Below are positions 1-10,010 of a stretch of 64,000 nt of DNA, piece by piece. The stretch lies in assembly GCA_030447875.1 (NCBI GenBank), contig JAUJOA010000001.1, forward strand, positions 124,001 to 188,000, given 5' to 3'. Under the pieces are notes generated by a model, which was not told the DNA's origin, made no database searches, and saw only the letters and a program-made list of their open reading frames with translations. The stretch is from Thermoleophilaceae bacterium (GTDB taxonomy: Bacteria; Actinomycetota; Thermoleophilia; Solirubrobacterales; Thermoleophilaceae). The translations under genes were made by a program, and so were the position numbers. How positions within the stretch are numbered: the first letter of the stretch is position 1; each line of letters opens with the position of its first letter.

Positions 1-1
1 C

Positions 2-43
2 ACGGGGGAGATCGCCGTCTCCCGCGGCCGCTCGGCGACCTAG
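2..43 (+). CDS. 3' end of an upstream gene (partial, unidentified)
   Basis: An open frame enters from the window edge and ends at TAG 41-43; the visible tail reads TGEIAVSRGRSAT. It lies on the same strand as menF and about 70 bases before it, so an upstream gene in the same direction is plausible. Too little protein is visible to name a family, and other frames are also open here, so this is a weak call. Confidence 0.25.
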   Translation, partial: TGEIAVSRGRSAT

Positions 44-115
44 CCACCGGATGGCCCAGGCGACTCGAGCCGGCGGGGACCGTTCCGGCTCGAGGGCGAT
101 GCCCGCGAGGTCTTG

Positions 116-1503
116 ATGCGCCGCCTCGACGGGGCGGCCCTGAGACGCGCTCGGGTGGAGCGCCGATCCGTTCTGGCGAGCGTGACCGTTCCGGTGCCGG
201 CCGAGATCGATCTCTCCGCCTGCGTCGTTCGCGCCAGGCGAGACGACGACCGGTTCTTCTGCCTCGAGCAGCCGGACCGCGACGGGTTCGCGCTTGCATC
301 CCTCGGCCAGGCCGTCGTCGTGGAGGCACGCGGCCCGACGCGGTTCGCCGACGCCGTGGCCGCCTGTCGAAGGGCGGCTGCCGGGGCGCTGGCGGGTGGG
401 CTCCGCGAGGACGCGGGCCGGCCGCCCGCCGCGGGGCCTGTCTGGGTGGGAGGCTTCTCCTTCGCGCCCGACGGGGGGCGACGCCCGACTGGTCCTCGCT
501 GGCACCGACGCAGCTCGTGATGCCGGAGGTCGCGTTCGCACGGCAGGGAGGGGAGGCGCGCCTGACGGTCACGCTGTCGGTGAACGGCGATGAATCGCCC
601 GACGCCCTGGTCGGTCGCCTGGACCAACGCCTCGAATCGCTTCGGCCAGAGGGAATGCCGCTCATGGATCCCGATCCGGTTGCCCCTTGCCCGCGTCTCG
701 GGGGCATCGCCGCCGTCCCATTACGAGGCCGCGGTCGCGCGAGCGATCGAGCGCATCGCTCGCGGGGAGCTGAGCAAGGTGGTGCTCGCCCGCGAGGTCC
801 GCGTTCACCTACCGCGTGCGATCGACCCGGCGCCTGTGCTCGACGGCTCCGCGCCGTGTTTCCGGCCTGCTACTGCTACCTGGTCGGCACGCCGGAGCTC
901 TCGTTCGTGGGCGCGAGCCCGGAGCTGCTCGTGCGCCGCGACGGCGCCCGTGCGCAATCCGTCGCGCTCGCCGGCACCGCGCGCCGAAGCGCGGACCCGG
1001 CGGTGGACACGCATCTCGGCGAGGCGCTGCTGCGCAGCGCGAAGGACCGAGAGGAGCAGGCGATCGTGGCGCGCCGCATCGAGCGGACCCTGCGACCGGT
1101 CAGCGTGTGGGTCGCCGCCGCCGAGGAGCCCGCGCTCGTAAAGGTGCACAACGTCCAGCACCTGGCCACGCCGATCCGCGCCCAGCTGGCGGAGCCGCTG
1201 TCGGCCCTCGAGCTGGCGGAGCTCCTCCACCCGACGCCGGCCGTGGGCGGCGAGCCGTGGCGGATCGCCGAGCCGCTGATCCCGGCGCTCGAGGGACTCG
1301 ACCGCGGCTGGTACGCCGGGCCGGTCGGGTGGACCGACCTGTCGGAGGACGGCGAGTTCTGCGTGGCGCTGCGTTGCGCGCTGCTGCGGGGGAACGTCGC
1401 CCACCTCTTCGCCGGCGACGGGATCGTTCGGGACTCCGTCCCCGCCGAGGAGCTCGCCGAGACGGAGGTCAAGCTGCAGGCGCTGCTGCCGCTCCTCACC
1501 TAA
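116..1503 (+). CDS. menF: Isochorismate synthase (MenF), broken by three indels
   Basis: Isochorismate synthase converts chorismate to isochorismate, the first step of classical menaquinone synthesis. The chorismate-binding fold is clear: an N-terminal half with WVGGFSFAPDGG, then GELSKVVLAREVRV, then VGTPELSFVGASPELLV, VKVHNVQHL, HPTPAVGGEP, GWYAGPVGW and the final FAGDGIVRDS. No single frame holds all of it. The frame breaks at a G6 run (473-478, one G missing), near 683-686 (one C extra) and near 843-846 (one base missing). Repairing these gives a continuous protein of normal length. ATG 116 follows a GAGG at 107-110. The gene sits beside menD and menH. The breaks look like sequence errors, although a pseudogene cannot be excluded. 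Confidence 0.82.
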
Positions 1504-1573
1504 AGGCGGGAAAGCCGACCATGTCTGGCTAGTATCGTCGGCTCAACGCCGAACGCGATCAGGGGAGCCCCAG

Positions 1574-2065
1574 ATGAGCACCACCGACGAGCTGCTTCAG
1601 AACGCCGAGTCATACGCCGCCGGCTTCGACAAGGCTGACCTGCCGATGCCGCCCGGGAAGGGCGTCGCGGTGGTCGCCTGCATGGACGCGCGGCTCAATC
1701 CCTACGGGCTCCTCGGCCTCAGCGAAGGAGACGCGCACGTGATCCGCAACGCCGGCGGGGTGATCACCGACGACGAGATCAGGTCGCTCGCGATCTCCCA
1801 GAACCTCCTCGGCACCTCCGAGATCGTGCTGATCCACCACACCGATTGCGGGATGCTCACGTTCACCGACGATCAGTTCGCCCAGCAGCTCGAGGAGGCC
1901 ACCGGCCAGCGTCCGGAATGGCAGGCGCGGACGTTCACCGACCTCGAGGACAATGTTCGCGACTCGATCCGGCGCATCAAGGAGAGCCCCTTCATCCCGA
2001 AGAAGGACGACGTGCGCGGCTTCGTGTACGACGTGAAGAGCGGCGGGCTGACCGAAGTCACTTGA
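1574..2065 (+). CDS. Beta-class carbonic anhydrase
   Basis: This 163-residue protein should interconvert CO2 and bicarbonate in the cytoplasm. Zinc ligands fit the beta class: Cys36 with Asp38 and Arg40 in ACMDAR, and His89 and Cys92 in IHHTDCGMLTFTDD. The length and the run PMPPGKGVAVVACMDARLNP closely resemble mycobacterial Rv1284, from memory of that family. ATG 1574 is preceded by a GGGGAG ribosome site. It is not part of menaquinone synthesis, and its place between menF and menD is probably incidental. It ends 24 bases from the convergent SMR transporter gene. Confidence 0.9.
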   Translation: MSTTDELLQNAESYAAGFDKADLPMPPGKGVAVVACMDARLNPYGLLGLSEGDAHVIRNAGGVITDDEIRSLAISQNLLGTSEIVLIHHTDCGMLTFTDDQFAQQLEEATGQRPEWQARTFTDLEDNVRDSIRRIKESPFIPKKDDVRGFVYDVKSGGLTEVT

Positions 2066-2089
2066 CGTGCCCTCCGGGCCGCGCGAGCG

Positions 2090-2413
2090 TTAGTGCGCGC
2101 CGGCGAGGTTGAGCCCGATGACCCCCGCGATGATCAGCGCCAGGCTAGCCAGCTTCAGCACCCCAGCGCCCTCGTCGAGGGCGAGGATGCCGATCAACGC
2201 GATCGCAGCGGTGCCGGCGCCGGCCCACACGGCGTAGGTCACCCCGAGCGAGATCTGCTTGAGGGTCAGCGCCAGGAAGTAGAACGAGAGCGCATAGCCC
2301 ACGACGACCACGAGCGCCGGCGCGAGGCGCGTGAAGCCGTCGCTGGCGCGAAGCGCCACCGTGCCCACCACCTCGGTTGCGATAGCGAGGGTGAGCAGCA
2401 GCCATCCGGGCAC
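2090..2413 (-). CDS. Small multidrug resistance (SMR) family transporter
   Basis: This 107-residue, four-helix inner-membrane protein belongs to the EmrE/SugE/QacE family. The conserved membrane Glu of helix 1 is visible in AIATEVVGTVALR, followed by helices at about 33-52, 57-78 and 85-104, with the typical GVTYAVWAGAGTA segment. Family members export cationic compounds or guanidinium, or act on polyamines; the substrate cannot be told from sequence. GTG 2413 is chosen because it gives the standard family length. It lies 26 bases downstream of menD on the same strand and may be cotranscribed. Confidence 0.87.
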   Translation of the reverse strand: MPGWLLLTLAIATEVVGTVALRASDGFTRLAPALVVVVGYALSFYFLALTLKQISLGVTYAVWAGAGTAAIALIGILALDEGAGVLKLASLALIIAGVIGLNLAGAH

Positions 2414-2439
2414 GTCCGGGACCGTATCGCGAGCAGCGC

Positions 2440-4158
2440 CTATGCGTCCCCGAGTGCCTCTCGAACCTGTGCGAAGACCCGACGGTGCAGCGCCACGCTC
2501 TCGGCGCGATCCGTGCGCACCTCCACGAGGCCCGGCCGGGCGGCGGCCTCGCATACCTCGGCTGGGCTCGTGGCGGTGGTGTGCGGAATGTCGGCCATGG
2601 CGGCGACGCGTGCCAGGTCCACGCCGCTCGGGGTGGCGATGTGCTCCTCATAGGCCTCGCGGGCGGCGCTGTCGGCCACGGGCAGGAAGTCGAAGATGCC
2701 GCCGCCGCCGTTGTTCACGCAGACGATCGTCAGCTCCACTCCCTGGCGGCGGCTGGCAAGCAATCCACCCAGGTCGTGCAACAGGGCCAGCTCGCCGATC
2801 AGGAGGTAGCAGGGGCCCCCCGTCGCGCCGGCGCCCGCCGCTGAGGAGACGACCCCATCGATGCCGTTGGCACCGCGGTTCGAGAGGAACCGCAGCGGCG
2901 TCGCCGTCTGCGGGAAGAAGGTCTCCACGTCGCGAACCGGCATCGACGAGCTCAGCCAGAGGGTGGCGTGGTCGGGCAGCGCCGGAGCCAGGGCCGCGTA
3001 GACCTTCGGCTCGAAGGGGTCGGGCGCCGCCGCTAGCGCGTCGGCCACCACGCCGTCGGCCGCTCGCCATGACGTGGCCCACGCTCGATCCGGCGCCGCT
3101 TGGACGCGCTCCAGCTCATCGGCCAGCGCGGTGCAGGTGAGCGTCGCGTCGGCCGCCACGATCGTCGGCGCGGCGCGGGTCGGCTCGTGCCACGTGGAGT
3201 GAGGATCGATGACGACCTGCGGCGACCGCTCGAGCCACGCGCGCAGCGGCTTCGAGGTAGGGGTGTCGCCGAGCCGGAACACGATGTCCGGCCGGTGCGC
3301 GCCGGCGAAGCGCTCGCTGCGGAGAAGCGCGTCGTAGTGCGCGATCACGTGGGAGCGGTCGTGCCTGCCGCAGCGCACCCCGGAGGTCGGGTCGGCGAGG
3401 AGCGGCCAGCCGGTGGCGGCCGCGAGCCTCGCGGCCGGTGCTGCGAGGTCCTCCGCCGTCGAGCCGCAGACGAGCACGCCGCGCGCCCGTCCCGCCGCCT
3501 CGCCCGCGAGCTTGCCGACGATCGCCGCGCCGGGCTCGCGCGGCGGCTCGCGATGCTCCACCCATGGACGACCGTCCGGTCTTCCCGCCCATATACCGGG
3601 GTCAACCCGCTCCTCCACGGGCGCGAGCGGCTCGCGCAGCGGGAGGTTCAGGTGAACCGCCCCCGGGCGCCCACCGGCGGCCGTGAAGTACGCCCGGCAC
3701 GCGAGCGATCGATAGTGGATCGCGGTCGCGCGACCGGGCTCGTGATTTCCGACCTCCACGAACCACTTGGCCGCCGTTCCGTAGAGCTTCACCTGGTCGA
3801 TCGCCTGCCCTGCGCCCACATCCCGAAGCTCGGGAGGCCGATCGGCGGTCAGCACGATCAGCGGCACCCGCGCCTCGTGCGCCTCGATCACCGCCGGCAG
3901 GAGGTTCGCGGCGGCGGTCCCCGACGTGCAGGTCACGATGACCGGCCGTCGAGTCGCCTTGGCCGCGCCGAGCGCCAAGAACCCCGCCGACCGCTCGTCG
4001 AGCACCGACAGGGAGCGGATCCGCTCCTCGTCCGCCAACGTGAGGAGAATCGGCGCATTACGGGACCCCGGCGACGTGACCGCGTGCTGCACTCCACAGC
4101 GAGCCAGCTCGTCGACGAACGCTCGAAGCGGGGCGAAGGTCCGGTTGGCTGGGATCAT
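2440..4158 (-). CDS. menD: SEPHCHC synthase (MenD)
   Basis: MenD is a thiamine-diphosphate enzyme that joins 2-oxoglutarate to isochorismate in menaquinone synthesis. The 572-residue protein starts FAPLRAFVDELARCGV and has TSPGSRNAPILLTLA, the ThDP Glu region DERSAGFLALG, CTSGTAAANLLPAVIEA, the SNRGANGIDG stretch, and the ThDP/Mg motif GELALLHDLGG followed by NNGGGGIFDFLP. ATG 4158 fits family N-termini. The start lies only 6 bases from the divergent menH start, so the promoter and any ribosome site must lie inside menH. Confidence 0.95.
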   Translation of the reverse strand: MIPANRTFAPLRAFVDELARCGVQHAVTSPGSRNAPILLTLADEERIRSLSVLDERSAGFLALGAAKATRRPVIVTCTSGTAAANLLPAVIEAHEARVPLIVLTADRPPELRDVGAGQAIDQVKLYGTAAKWFVEVGNHEPGRATAIHYRSLACRAYFTAAGGRPGAVHLNLPLREPLAPVEERVDPGIWAGRPDGRPWVEHREPPREPGAAIVGKLAGEAAGRARGVLVCGSTAEDLAAPAARLAAATGWPLLADPTSGVRCGRHDRSHVIAHYDALLRSERFAGAHRPDIVFRLGDTPTSKPLRAWLERSPQVVIDPHSTWHEPTRAAPTIVAADATLTCTALADELERVQAAPDRAWATSWRAADGVVADALAAAPDPFEPKVYAALAPALPDHATLWLSSSMPVRDVETFFPQTATPLRFLSNRGANGIDGVVSSAAGAGATGGPCYLLIGELALLHDLGGLLASRRQGVELTIVCVNNGGGGIFDFLPVADSAAREAYEEHIATPSGVDLARVAAMADIPHTTATSPAEVCEAAARPGLVEVRTDRAESVALHRRVFAQVREALGDA

Positions 4159-4164
4159 CGGGCT

Positions 4165-4941
4165 ATGGGTCGCGATCGAGCGCCCGCGGTCGTCTTCGTG
4201 CCGGGCTTCATGCAGCGGGGCGAGGCCTGGAGGCCCGTGGCCGAGCGGCTCGGGGAACGCTATCGGAGCGTCTGCCTCGATCCACGCGGGTCGACCTTCG
4301 AGGCGCGCCTCGAGGAGATCCTCACCGGTACGCCGAGGGGCGCGGCGCTGGTCGGGTACTCGTTGGGCGCCCGGCTGGCACTTCACGCCGCGCTTCACGA
4401 GCCGGATCGGCTGGCGGCGCTGGTGCTGGTCGGAGGCAACGCGGGGATCGAGGACGATGCCGCGCGCGGAGCGCGCCGCTCGTTCGACGAGGCGCTGGCC
4501 GCCTGGATGGAGGGGCGACCGATCGACGAGATCGTTTCGCGATGGGAGTGGTCGCCGATCTTCGCCAGTCAGAGCCGAAAGCTTCGCGGTGCCCAGCGTG
4601 CGGCTCGCCTTTCGCACGATCCGGGCGAGCTGGCTTCACTGCTCCGGACCGCCGGTCAGGGCGTCGTGCCTCCCGTCTGGCACCGGATGGGTGAGATCGC
4701 ATGTCCCGCGCTGGCCGTGGCCGGCGAGCTCGACCGCAAGTACGCCGACGCGGCCGCTCGAATGGCGAAGCTGATGCCGGCGGCACGCGTGAGGTTGATC
4801 CCGGGAACGGGGCACGCGCCGCAGCTCGAGGCACCCGAGCGGTTTGCCACCGCGCTAGACGAGTTCCTCGACGAGCACCTCGCTCAGGGCGGCCTCGTCG
4901 GCGGCGACTCCGAGCCCCGGGCCCTGGGGGACGGCCAGTAG
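4165..4941 (+). CDS. menH: Alpha/beta hydrolase, probable SHCHC synthase (MenH)
   Basis: A 258-residue alpha/beta hydrolase. The oxyanion region is VVFVPGFMQRG, the nucleophile Ser is in GYSLGARLAL, the acid Asp is in AGELDRKY, and the His is in PGTGHAPQLE. In the men cluster the expected role is elimination of pyruvate from SEPHCHC to give SHCHC. ATG 4165 places the first beta strand at residue 9, so a later start is unlikely. The last 87 bases overlap the end of menC on the other strand. MenH assignments rest largely on context because the fold is promiscuous. Confidence 0.83.
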   Translation: MGRDRAPAVVFVPGFMQRGEAWRPVAERLGERYRSVCLDPRGSTFEARLEEILTGTPRGAALVGYSLGARLALHAALHEPDRLAALVLVGGNAGIEDDAARGARRSFDEALAAWMEGRPIDEIVSRWEWSPIFASQSRKLRGAQRAARLSHDPGELASLLRTAGQGVVPPVWHRMGEIACPALAVAGELDRKYADAAARMAKLMPAARVRLIPGTGHAPQLEAPERFATALDEFLDEHLAQGGLVGGDSEPRALGDGQ

Positions 4942-5877
4942 CCCGCGCTCGGGCGGCGGAATGGCTCGCGCCAGCCGCGCATCGAAGAGCTCGAGAGTCG
5001 CGAGCCCGCACGCGAGCGACACTCCCTCGGCGGCGGCCAGCTGGAGGGCGGCCGCGATGCCCCACGGACCGTCGAGCGTGCTCGAGAGGAACGCGTCGAG
5101 ACCGTGCTCCCGCGCCGCCCTCAGGGCGTCACGCGCGGCCCCGAACCCGCCGCTCCCGGCGACCTTCACGTTCACGGCGTCGCACGCCCCGACCGTCGCG
5201 GCCCGCTCCACGTCGGCTGCCGAGGCGATCGGCTCGTCCGCGGCCACGGGCGGCTCGACCGCCGCCCGCACCGCGGCGAGCTCCTCGAGCGTTCGGCACG
5301 GCTGCTCCACCAGCTGGACGTCATACGGAGCGAGAGCGCGGGTCGTGGCGACCGCCTCGTCCACGTCCCAGGCGCCGTTCGCGTCGATCCGCAGGGCGGG
5401 CCATGGTCCGATGACCTCTCTCACGGCCGCGACCCGCTGCTCGTCGTCGGGGAGCCCCACCTTGACCTTGAAGCACGAGTAGCCGGCTCGCAGGCCCTCC
5501 TCCGCGCGCGCCGCCACCTCGTCGGGCGGGCCCGCGGGCAGCGTTCGGTTGACCACGATCGCGTCGGCCCCCGGCTCGCCGATCGGGCGACCCGCGCGTC
5601 GGGCCGCCAGGTCGAGTCGCGCGAGCTCCTCGGCCGCTTGCGCCTGTGGCGGCGCGCGCCCGTCCCCGCCCGCCGCTCGCCCGTCGCGCAGTGCCGCTGC
5701 CGCTTCGTCGATCGAGACCCCGTCGTAGGGTTCGAAGGGCGCCGCCTCGCCGTGGCCCACGGCGCCGTCGTCGTCCTCCAAGCGGAGCAGGAGCAGCTCT
5801 CGTGCGGCCACGACTCCAGCGGCCGTCGCAAACGGCTCGCGGAACGGGATCGACAGCCGCTTGATCGTTCGCCTCAC
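4855..5877 (-). CDS. menC: o-Succinylbenzoate synthase (MenC)
   Basis: A 340-residue enolase-superfamily enzyme that dehydrates SHCHC to o-succinylbenzoate. The catalytic set is present: Lys pair in CFKVKVGLP, metal ligands Asp in RIDANGAWD, Glu in QLVEQP and Asp in AADEPIA, and the second catalytic Lys in AVNVKVAGSGG. GTG 5877 overlaps the menA stop as GTGA, which implies translational coupling and agrees with the start of the conserved region, [15 protein letters not shown]. The final 87 bases are shared with menH on the plus strand, an unusually long tail-to-tail overlap. Confidence 0.94.
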   Translation of the reverse strand: MRRTIKRLSIPFREPFATAAGVVAARELLLLRLEDDDGAVGHGEAAPFEPYDGVSIDEAAAALRDGRAAGGDGRAPPQAQAAEELARLDLAARRAGRPIGEPGADAIVVNRTLPAGPPDEVAARAEEGLRAGYSCFKVKVGLPDDEQRVAAVREVIGPWPALRIDANGAWDVDEAVATTRALAPYDVQLVEQPCRTLEELAAVRAAVEPPVAADEPIASAADVERAATVGACDAVNVKVAGSGGFGAARDALRAAREHGLDAFLSSTLDGPWGIAAALQLAAAEGVSLACGLATLELFDARLARAIPPPERGLLAVPQGPGLGVAADEAALSEVLVEELV

Positions 5878-6785
5878 GAGAGAAGCACTCCGATGGCGAG
5901 GAGGAGGGAGAAGACGGCGAGCAGCATGCCGGTTCCGGCGAGCGCCGCGTTGAGCGCCGGGCCGTCCGTGCGGGACGAGACCGTGCGGCTCAGGCGAACG
6001 CCGACCGGCAGCGCGAGGACGGTGAGAAGGACCCAAGCGGAGAGCCCGCCCGTCAGCCAGGTCGCGGCGGGCGCGATGAACGCCAGAGCGAGCATCGCCG
6101 TGAACAGCGTCCGGGCGCGGTCGCGGCCGAGCTTCACCGCCAGCGTGCGCTTGCCCGCGCGGCGGTCGGTGTCGATGTCGCGGACGTTGTTGACGACGAG
6201 CACGGCGGCGGCGAGCAGGCCGACCGGCACGGCTAGTGCCAGCGCCTCCCAGCGCAGCTCCTCGGTCTGCACGAAGTAGGAGCCACCCACGGCGACCACG
6301 CCGAAGAAGAGGAAGACGAACAGCTCCCCGAGTCCCTCGTACCCATAGGGCCGTGGCCCGCCGGTGTAGAGCACGCCCGCGAGGATCGAGACGAGGCCCA
6401 CGATCAAGAGCTCGATCCCCGCGATGACCGTGAGGTAGAGACCGGCCGCCAGCGCAACGCCGAACGCCACGTAGGTGCCCACGAGCACCCGCCTCGGGGG
6501 CAGCAACCCCCCGGCCGTCACACGGACCGGGCCGAGACGGTCCTCCGTGTCTGCCCCGCGGCGGGCATCCGAGTAGTCATTCGACAGGTTGGTGCCGATC
6601 TGGATGAAGACGCTCCCTATCAGTGCCGCCACGAACGCAAGCGGCCGGATGACGCCCTCCGTTCCCGCCAGCGCGGTGCCGACGCCGACTGGGGCGATCG
6701 CCGCCGGCAGCGTTCGCGGCCGCGCGGCGGTCGCCCAGAGCCGAAGCGGGCTCAGCGCCGCGACCTCGCGCGAGACGGCCGTCAA
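5874..6785 (-). CDS. menA: 1,4-Dihydroxy-2-naphthoate polyprenyltransferase (MenA)
   Basis: An integral-membrane UbiA-family prenyltransferase of 303 residues with eight or nine hydrophobic segments. It attaches the isoprenoid tail to DHNA. The two Asp-rich motifs for diphosphate and Mg are [18 protein letters not shown] and [16 protein letters not shown]. The start appears to be TTG 6785, which overlaps the menB stop as TTGA; no ATG or GTG lies near it in frame. It is translationally linked to menB before it and menC after it. Confidence 0.94.
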   Translation of the reverse strand: MTAVSREVAALSPLRLWATAARPRTLPAAIAPVGVGTALAGTEGVIRPLAFVAALIGSVFIQIGTNLSNDYSDARRGADTEDRLGPVRVTAGGLLPPRRVLVGTYVAFGVALAAGLYLTVIAGIELLIVGLVSILAGVLYTGGPRPYGYEGLGELFVFLFFGVVAVGGSYFVQTEELRWEALALAVPVGLLAAAVLVVNNVRDIDTDRRAGKRTLAVKLGRDRARTLFTAMLALAFIAPAATWLTGGLSAWVLLTVLALPVGVRLSRTVSSRTDGPALNAALAGTGMLLAVFSLLLAIGVLLS

Positions 6786-7642
6786 GGTCGCTTCGGGAAC
6801 TGCCCGAAGTCCGGCGGGCGCCGCTCCACGTATGCGTCTCGGCCCTCCTGGGCCTCCTCGCTCATGTAGAAGAGCAGCGTGGCGTCACCGGCCAGCTGCT
6901 GGATGCCGGCGAGGCCGTCGTCCGCGGCGTTCATCGACGCTTTGAGCATCCGCAGCGCGAGCGGCGAGTGGCGGAGCATCTCGCGGGAGTAGGCCACCGT
7001 CTCCTCCTCCAGCCGCTCGAGCGGCACGACCTGATTGACGAGGCCCATCTCGAGCGCCTGCTGTGCGTCGTACTCGCGGCAGAGGAACCAGATCTCGCGA
7101 GCGCGCTTCTGCCCGACCTGACGCGCGAGCAGCCCCGAGCCGTAGCCGCCGTCGAACGAGCCCACCTTGGGACCGGTCTGACCGAAGCGGGCGTTGTCCG
7201 CGGCGATCGTCAGGTCACACACGATGTGAAGCACATGGCCGCCGCCGATCGCATAGCCGGCCACCATCGCCACGACCGGCTTCGGCGTCCGGCGGATCTG
7301 CACCTGCAGGTCGAGGACGTTCAGCCGCCCGACGCCCCGCTGGGCCACTGCGTCGTCCCCGATGTAGCCATCGTCACCGCGGACCCTCTGGTCGCCTCCG
7401 GAGCAGAACGCCAAGGGTCCCTCGCCGGTTAGCACGATCACCCCGACATCCGTGTCGTCGCGCGCCCTGTCGAAGGCGTCCGCGAGCTCGAATAGCGTCT
7501 GCGGCCGAAACGCGTTTCGCACCTCCGGGCGGTCGATCGTGATCTTCGCGATCCCGTCGCCCGACAGCTCGTAGCGGATGTCGCGGTAGTCGGCGGCGGG
7601 CTGCCACTCGACCGCGGGCCGGATCGCGGGCTCGGAGGCCAT
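6782..7642 (-). CDS. menB: 1,4-Dihydroxy-2-naphthoyl-CoA synthase (MenB)
   Basis: A crotonase-fold enzyme of 286 residues that cyclises o-succinylbenzoyl-CoA. Family landmarks are [26 protein letters not shown], the oxyanion region [11 protein letters not shown], the segment [13 protein letters not shown], and the C-terminal [17 protein letters not shown] 7642 lies inside the palindrome CATG 7640-7643, whose other strand supplies the menE start. The genes menB-menA-menC form one overlapping minus-strand unit. Confidence 0.96.
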   Translation of the reverse strand: MASEPAIRPAVEWQPAADYRDIRYELSGDGIAKITIDRPEVRNAFRPQTLFELADAFDRARDDTDVGVIVLTGEGPLAFCSGGDQRVRGDDGYIGDDAVAQRGVGRLNVLDLQVQIRRTPKPVVAMVAGYAIGGGHVLHIVCDLTIAADNARFGQTGPKVGSFDGGYGSGLLARQVGQKRAREIWFLCREYDAQQALEMGLVNQVVPLERLEEETVAYSREMLRHSPLALRMLKASMNAADDGLAGIQQLAGDATLLFYMSEEAQEGRDAYVERRPPDFGQFPKRP

Positions 7643-8978
7643 GCAACCTACGATAGTTCGCTTGGACGATTGGCTGACCCTTCGTGCCCGCACCCATGCC
7701 GATCGACCCGCGCTGGTGGCCGGAGGGCGAGCCATCTCATACGCCGGGCTCGAAGCGCGAGCGGCCGCCACGGCACGCCGGCTCGCGGCGCTCGGAGTGC
7801 GGCCGGGCGACCGCGTCGCCACGACCCTGGGGGCCGGCGCCGAGTTCGTCGAGCTCGTCCATTCGCTACCAAAGCTCGGCGCGGTGCTGGTGCCGCTGAA
7901 CACGCGCCTCACGACCGGTGAGCGGCGACTCCAAATCGCGGACGTCGATGTCCGGCTGGTCGTGGACGAGGCGCTCACCGGCGAGGAGGCGGACGTCGCC
8001 CTCAGCGGGACCGTCGAGCCCGCGGCCACCCAGACGCTGCTCTTCACCTCCGGAACCTCGGCGCGGCCGAAGCCGGTCGAGCTCACCTACAGAAACCATG
8101 CCGCCGGGGCGATCGCCTCGGCATGGAACCTCGGCGTGGCGCCGGACGATCAATGGCTCTGCGTCCTGCCGTTGTTCCACGTCGGCGGGTTGGCGATCGT
8201 GCTCCGCTCGGCCGTCTACGGCACGACGGCAGTACTCCACGAGCGCTTCGACGAGGACGCGGTGGCGGAAGCCCTGGGTGACGGCACCGTCACGCTCGTA
8301 TCGCTCGTACCGACCATGCTCCGACGCCTGCGCGACACCGGCTTTACCCGAGCGCCTCGACTCAGGGCGGCGCTCCTCGGCGGAGGACCGATCCCGTCGG
8401 ATCTCATCGAGTGGGCCAGGGACCGGAAGCTTCCCGTGGTGCCGACCTACGGGATGACCGAGACCGCGTCCCAGGTGGCGACGGTCGCGCCGGACGAAGC
8501 GATCTCGGCCCGCACGGCCGCCGCTCGCCCGCTGCCCGGCGTCGGGATCCGGATCGCGGCTAACGGTGAGATCCTCGTGCGCGGGCCGATGGTCGCGCCG
8601 GGGGCGATGGCGCATGACGGCTGGCTTCACACGGGCGACACCGGACAGCTCGACGATGACGGCCTCCTGCGCGTCGAGGGTCGGCTGAAGGACGTCATCG
8701 TCACCGGCGGCGAGAACGTCTCCCCGGCGGAGGTCGAGGAGGCGCTGTCGGCCCACCCGGCGGTCGCCGACGCCGGAGTGGTCGGGTCGCCCGACAGCGG
8801 GTGGGGGGAGGCCGTGTCGGCGTTCGTCGTGCTGCGCGAGCCGGCCACGGAGGCCGAGCTGATCGCCCACTGCCGTGAGCGCCTCGCCCCCTACAAGGTC
8901 CCTAAGCGCGTGGAGCAGGTCGGAGGCCTCCCGAGGAACGCGGCCGGCAAGCTGCTGCGCGACCAGATCCTCCACTAG
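7641..8978 (+). CDS. menE: o-Succinylbenzoate-CoA ligase (MenE)
   Basis: An AMP-forming ligase (ANL superfamily) of 445 residues that activates o-succinylbenzoate with CoA. Motifs in order are [20 protein letters not shown] (ATP loop), [41 protein letters not shown] (hinge) and a C-terminal Lys in [13 protein letters not shown]. The protein is short, as MenE proteins usually are. ATG 7641 shares its bases with the menB start on the opposite strand. A TTG at 7662 is an alternative that would relieve that overlap. Confidence 0.93.
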   Translation: MQPTIVRLDDWLTLRARTHADRPALVAGGRAISYAGLEARAAATARRLAALGVRPGDRVATTLGAGAEFVELVHSLPKLGAVLVPLNTRLTTGERRLQIADVDVRLVVDEALTGEEADVALSGTVEPAATQTLLFTSGTSARPKPVELTYRNHAAGAIASAWNLGVAPDDQWLCVLPLFHVGGLAIVLRSAVYGTTAVLHERFDEDAVAEALGDGTVTLVSLVPTMLRRLRDTGFTRAPRLRAALLGGGPIPSDLIEWARDRKLPVVPTYGMTETASQVATVAPDEAISARTAAARPLPGVGIRIAANGEILVRGPMVAPGAMAHDGWLHTGDTGQLDDDGLLRVEGRLKDVIVTGGENVSPAEVEEALSAHPAVADAGVVGSPDSGWGEAVSAFVVLREPATEAELIAHCRERLAPYKVPKRVEQVGGLPRNAAGKLLRDQILH

Positions 8979-9020
8979 GCCGGCTCTCGGCTCGCCCTCG
9001 CCAACGTCTAGAGTCACGCC

Positions 9021-10010
9021 GTGATCTACGACGACGGCGCCGATCTCGGCAGGCTCGACGGCAAGACCGTCGCGATCCTCGGGTTCGGATCGCAGGGCCA
9101 TGCGCACGCGCTCAACCTGAAGGAGTCGGGCGTCGACGTGGTCGTCGGCCTTCGCTCGGATTCGAGCTCCGTCGCCAAGGCGGAGGGTGAGGGCCTGGAG
9201 GTCGTGTCCATCGCCGACGCCGCCAGCCGGGGCGACGTGGTGATGGTCCTGCTCCCAGACGAGAAGCAGGGAGCCGTCTGGGAGTCGGACGTCCGCGACG
9301 GGGTCGCCCCCGCCAACCTGCTCATGTTCGCCCACGGCTTCACGATTCACTTCGGGCAGATCGACCCGGGGGCGGAGGTCGACGTGGGCATGGTCGCCCC
9401 GAAGGGCCCTGGTCACCTGGTTCGCCGCCAGTACCAGCAGGGAAACGGTGTGCCGGGACTGATCGCGGTGCATCAGGACGCCTCAGGCAACGCGCGCGAC
9501 CTGGTGCTCGCCTACGCCAAGGGCATCGGTTGCACGCGCGCCGGCGTGATCGAGACGAGCTTCCGTGACGAGACGGAGACGGACCTCTTCGGGGAGCAGT
9601 CGGTCCTCTGTGGCGGCGTGACGGAGCTCGTGCGCGCCGGGTACGAGACGCTCGTGGAGGCCGGCTACGACTCGCGGCTCGCCTACTTCGAGTGTCTCCA
9701 CGAGCTGAAGCTGATCGTCGACCTCATGTACGAGAAGGGCATCACCGGCATGCGCTACTCGATCTCGAACACGGCCGAGTACGGCGACCTGACGCGCGGC
9801 ACGCGTGTAATCGGCGAGCCGACCCGTCAGGCGATGCGCCAGATCCTCGACGAGATCCAGTCAGGTGAGTTCGCGCGCGAGTGGATCGCCGAGAACCAGG
9901 CGGGCCAGGAGAGCTTCCAGCGGATGCGGGAGGAGCAGCAGAACCACCGGATCGAGCGCGAGGGCAAGGAGCTCCGCTCGATGATGGACTGGATCGACCG
10001 GGACTTCTGA
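9021..10010 (+). CDS. ilvC: Ketol-acid reductoisomerase (IlvC)
   Basis: A class I (short) KARI of 329 residues that converts acetolactate or acetohydroxybutyrate into the dihydroxy acid of valine, leucine or isoleucine synthesis. The Rossmann motif is [13 protein letters not shown]. The cofactor loop GLRSDSSSV is Ser-rich, which suits NADPH. Active-site landmarks are [33 protein letters not shown] and [14 protein letters not shown] 9021 gives the normal N-terminus. No ilvB or ilvN is adjacent in the window. The next gene starts directly after the stop codon. Confidence 0.96.
   Translation: MIYDDGADLGRLDGKTVAILGFGSQGHAHALNLKESGVDVVVGLRSDSSSVAKAEGEGLEVVSIADAASRGDVVMVLLPDEKQGAVWESDVRDGVAPANLLMFAHGFTIHFGQIDPGAEVDVGMVAPKGPGHLVRRQYQQGNGVPGLIAVHQDASGNARDLVLAYAKGIGCTRAGVIETSFRDETETDLFGEQSVLCGGVTELVRAGYETLVEAGYDSRLAYFECLHELKLIVDLMYEKGITGMRYSISNTAEYGDLTRGTRVIGEPTRQAMRQILDEIQSGEFAREWIAENQAGQESFQRMREEQQNHRIEREGKELRSMMDWIDRDF

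Noticed and set aside
3100-4164. Long 5' extension of the menH frame over menD
   Set aside because: It is antisense to strongly conserved menD; menH homology starts at 4165.
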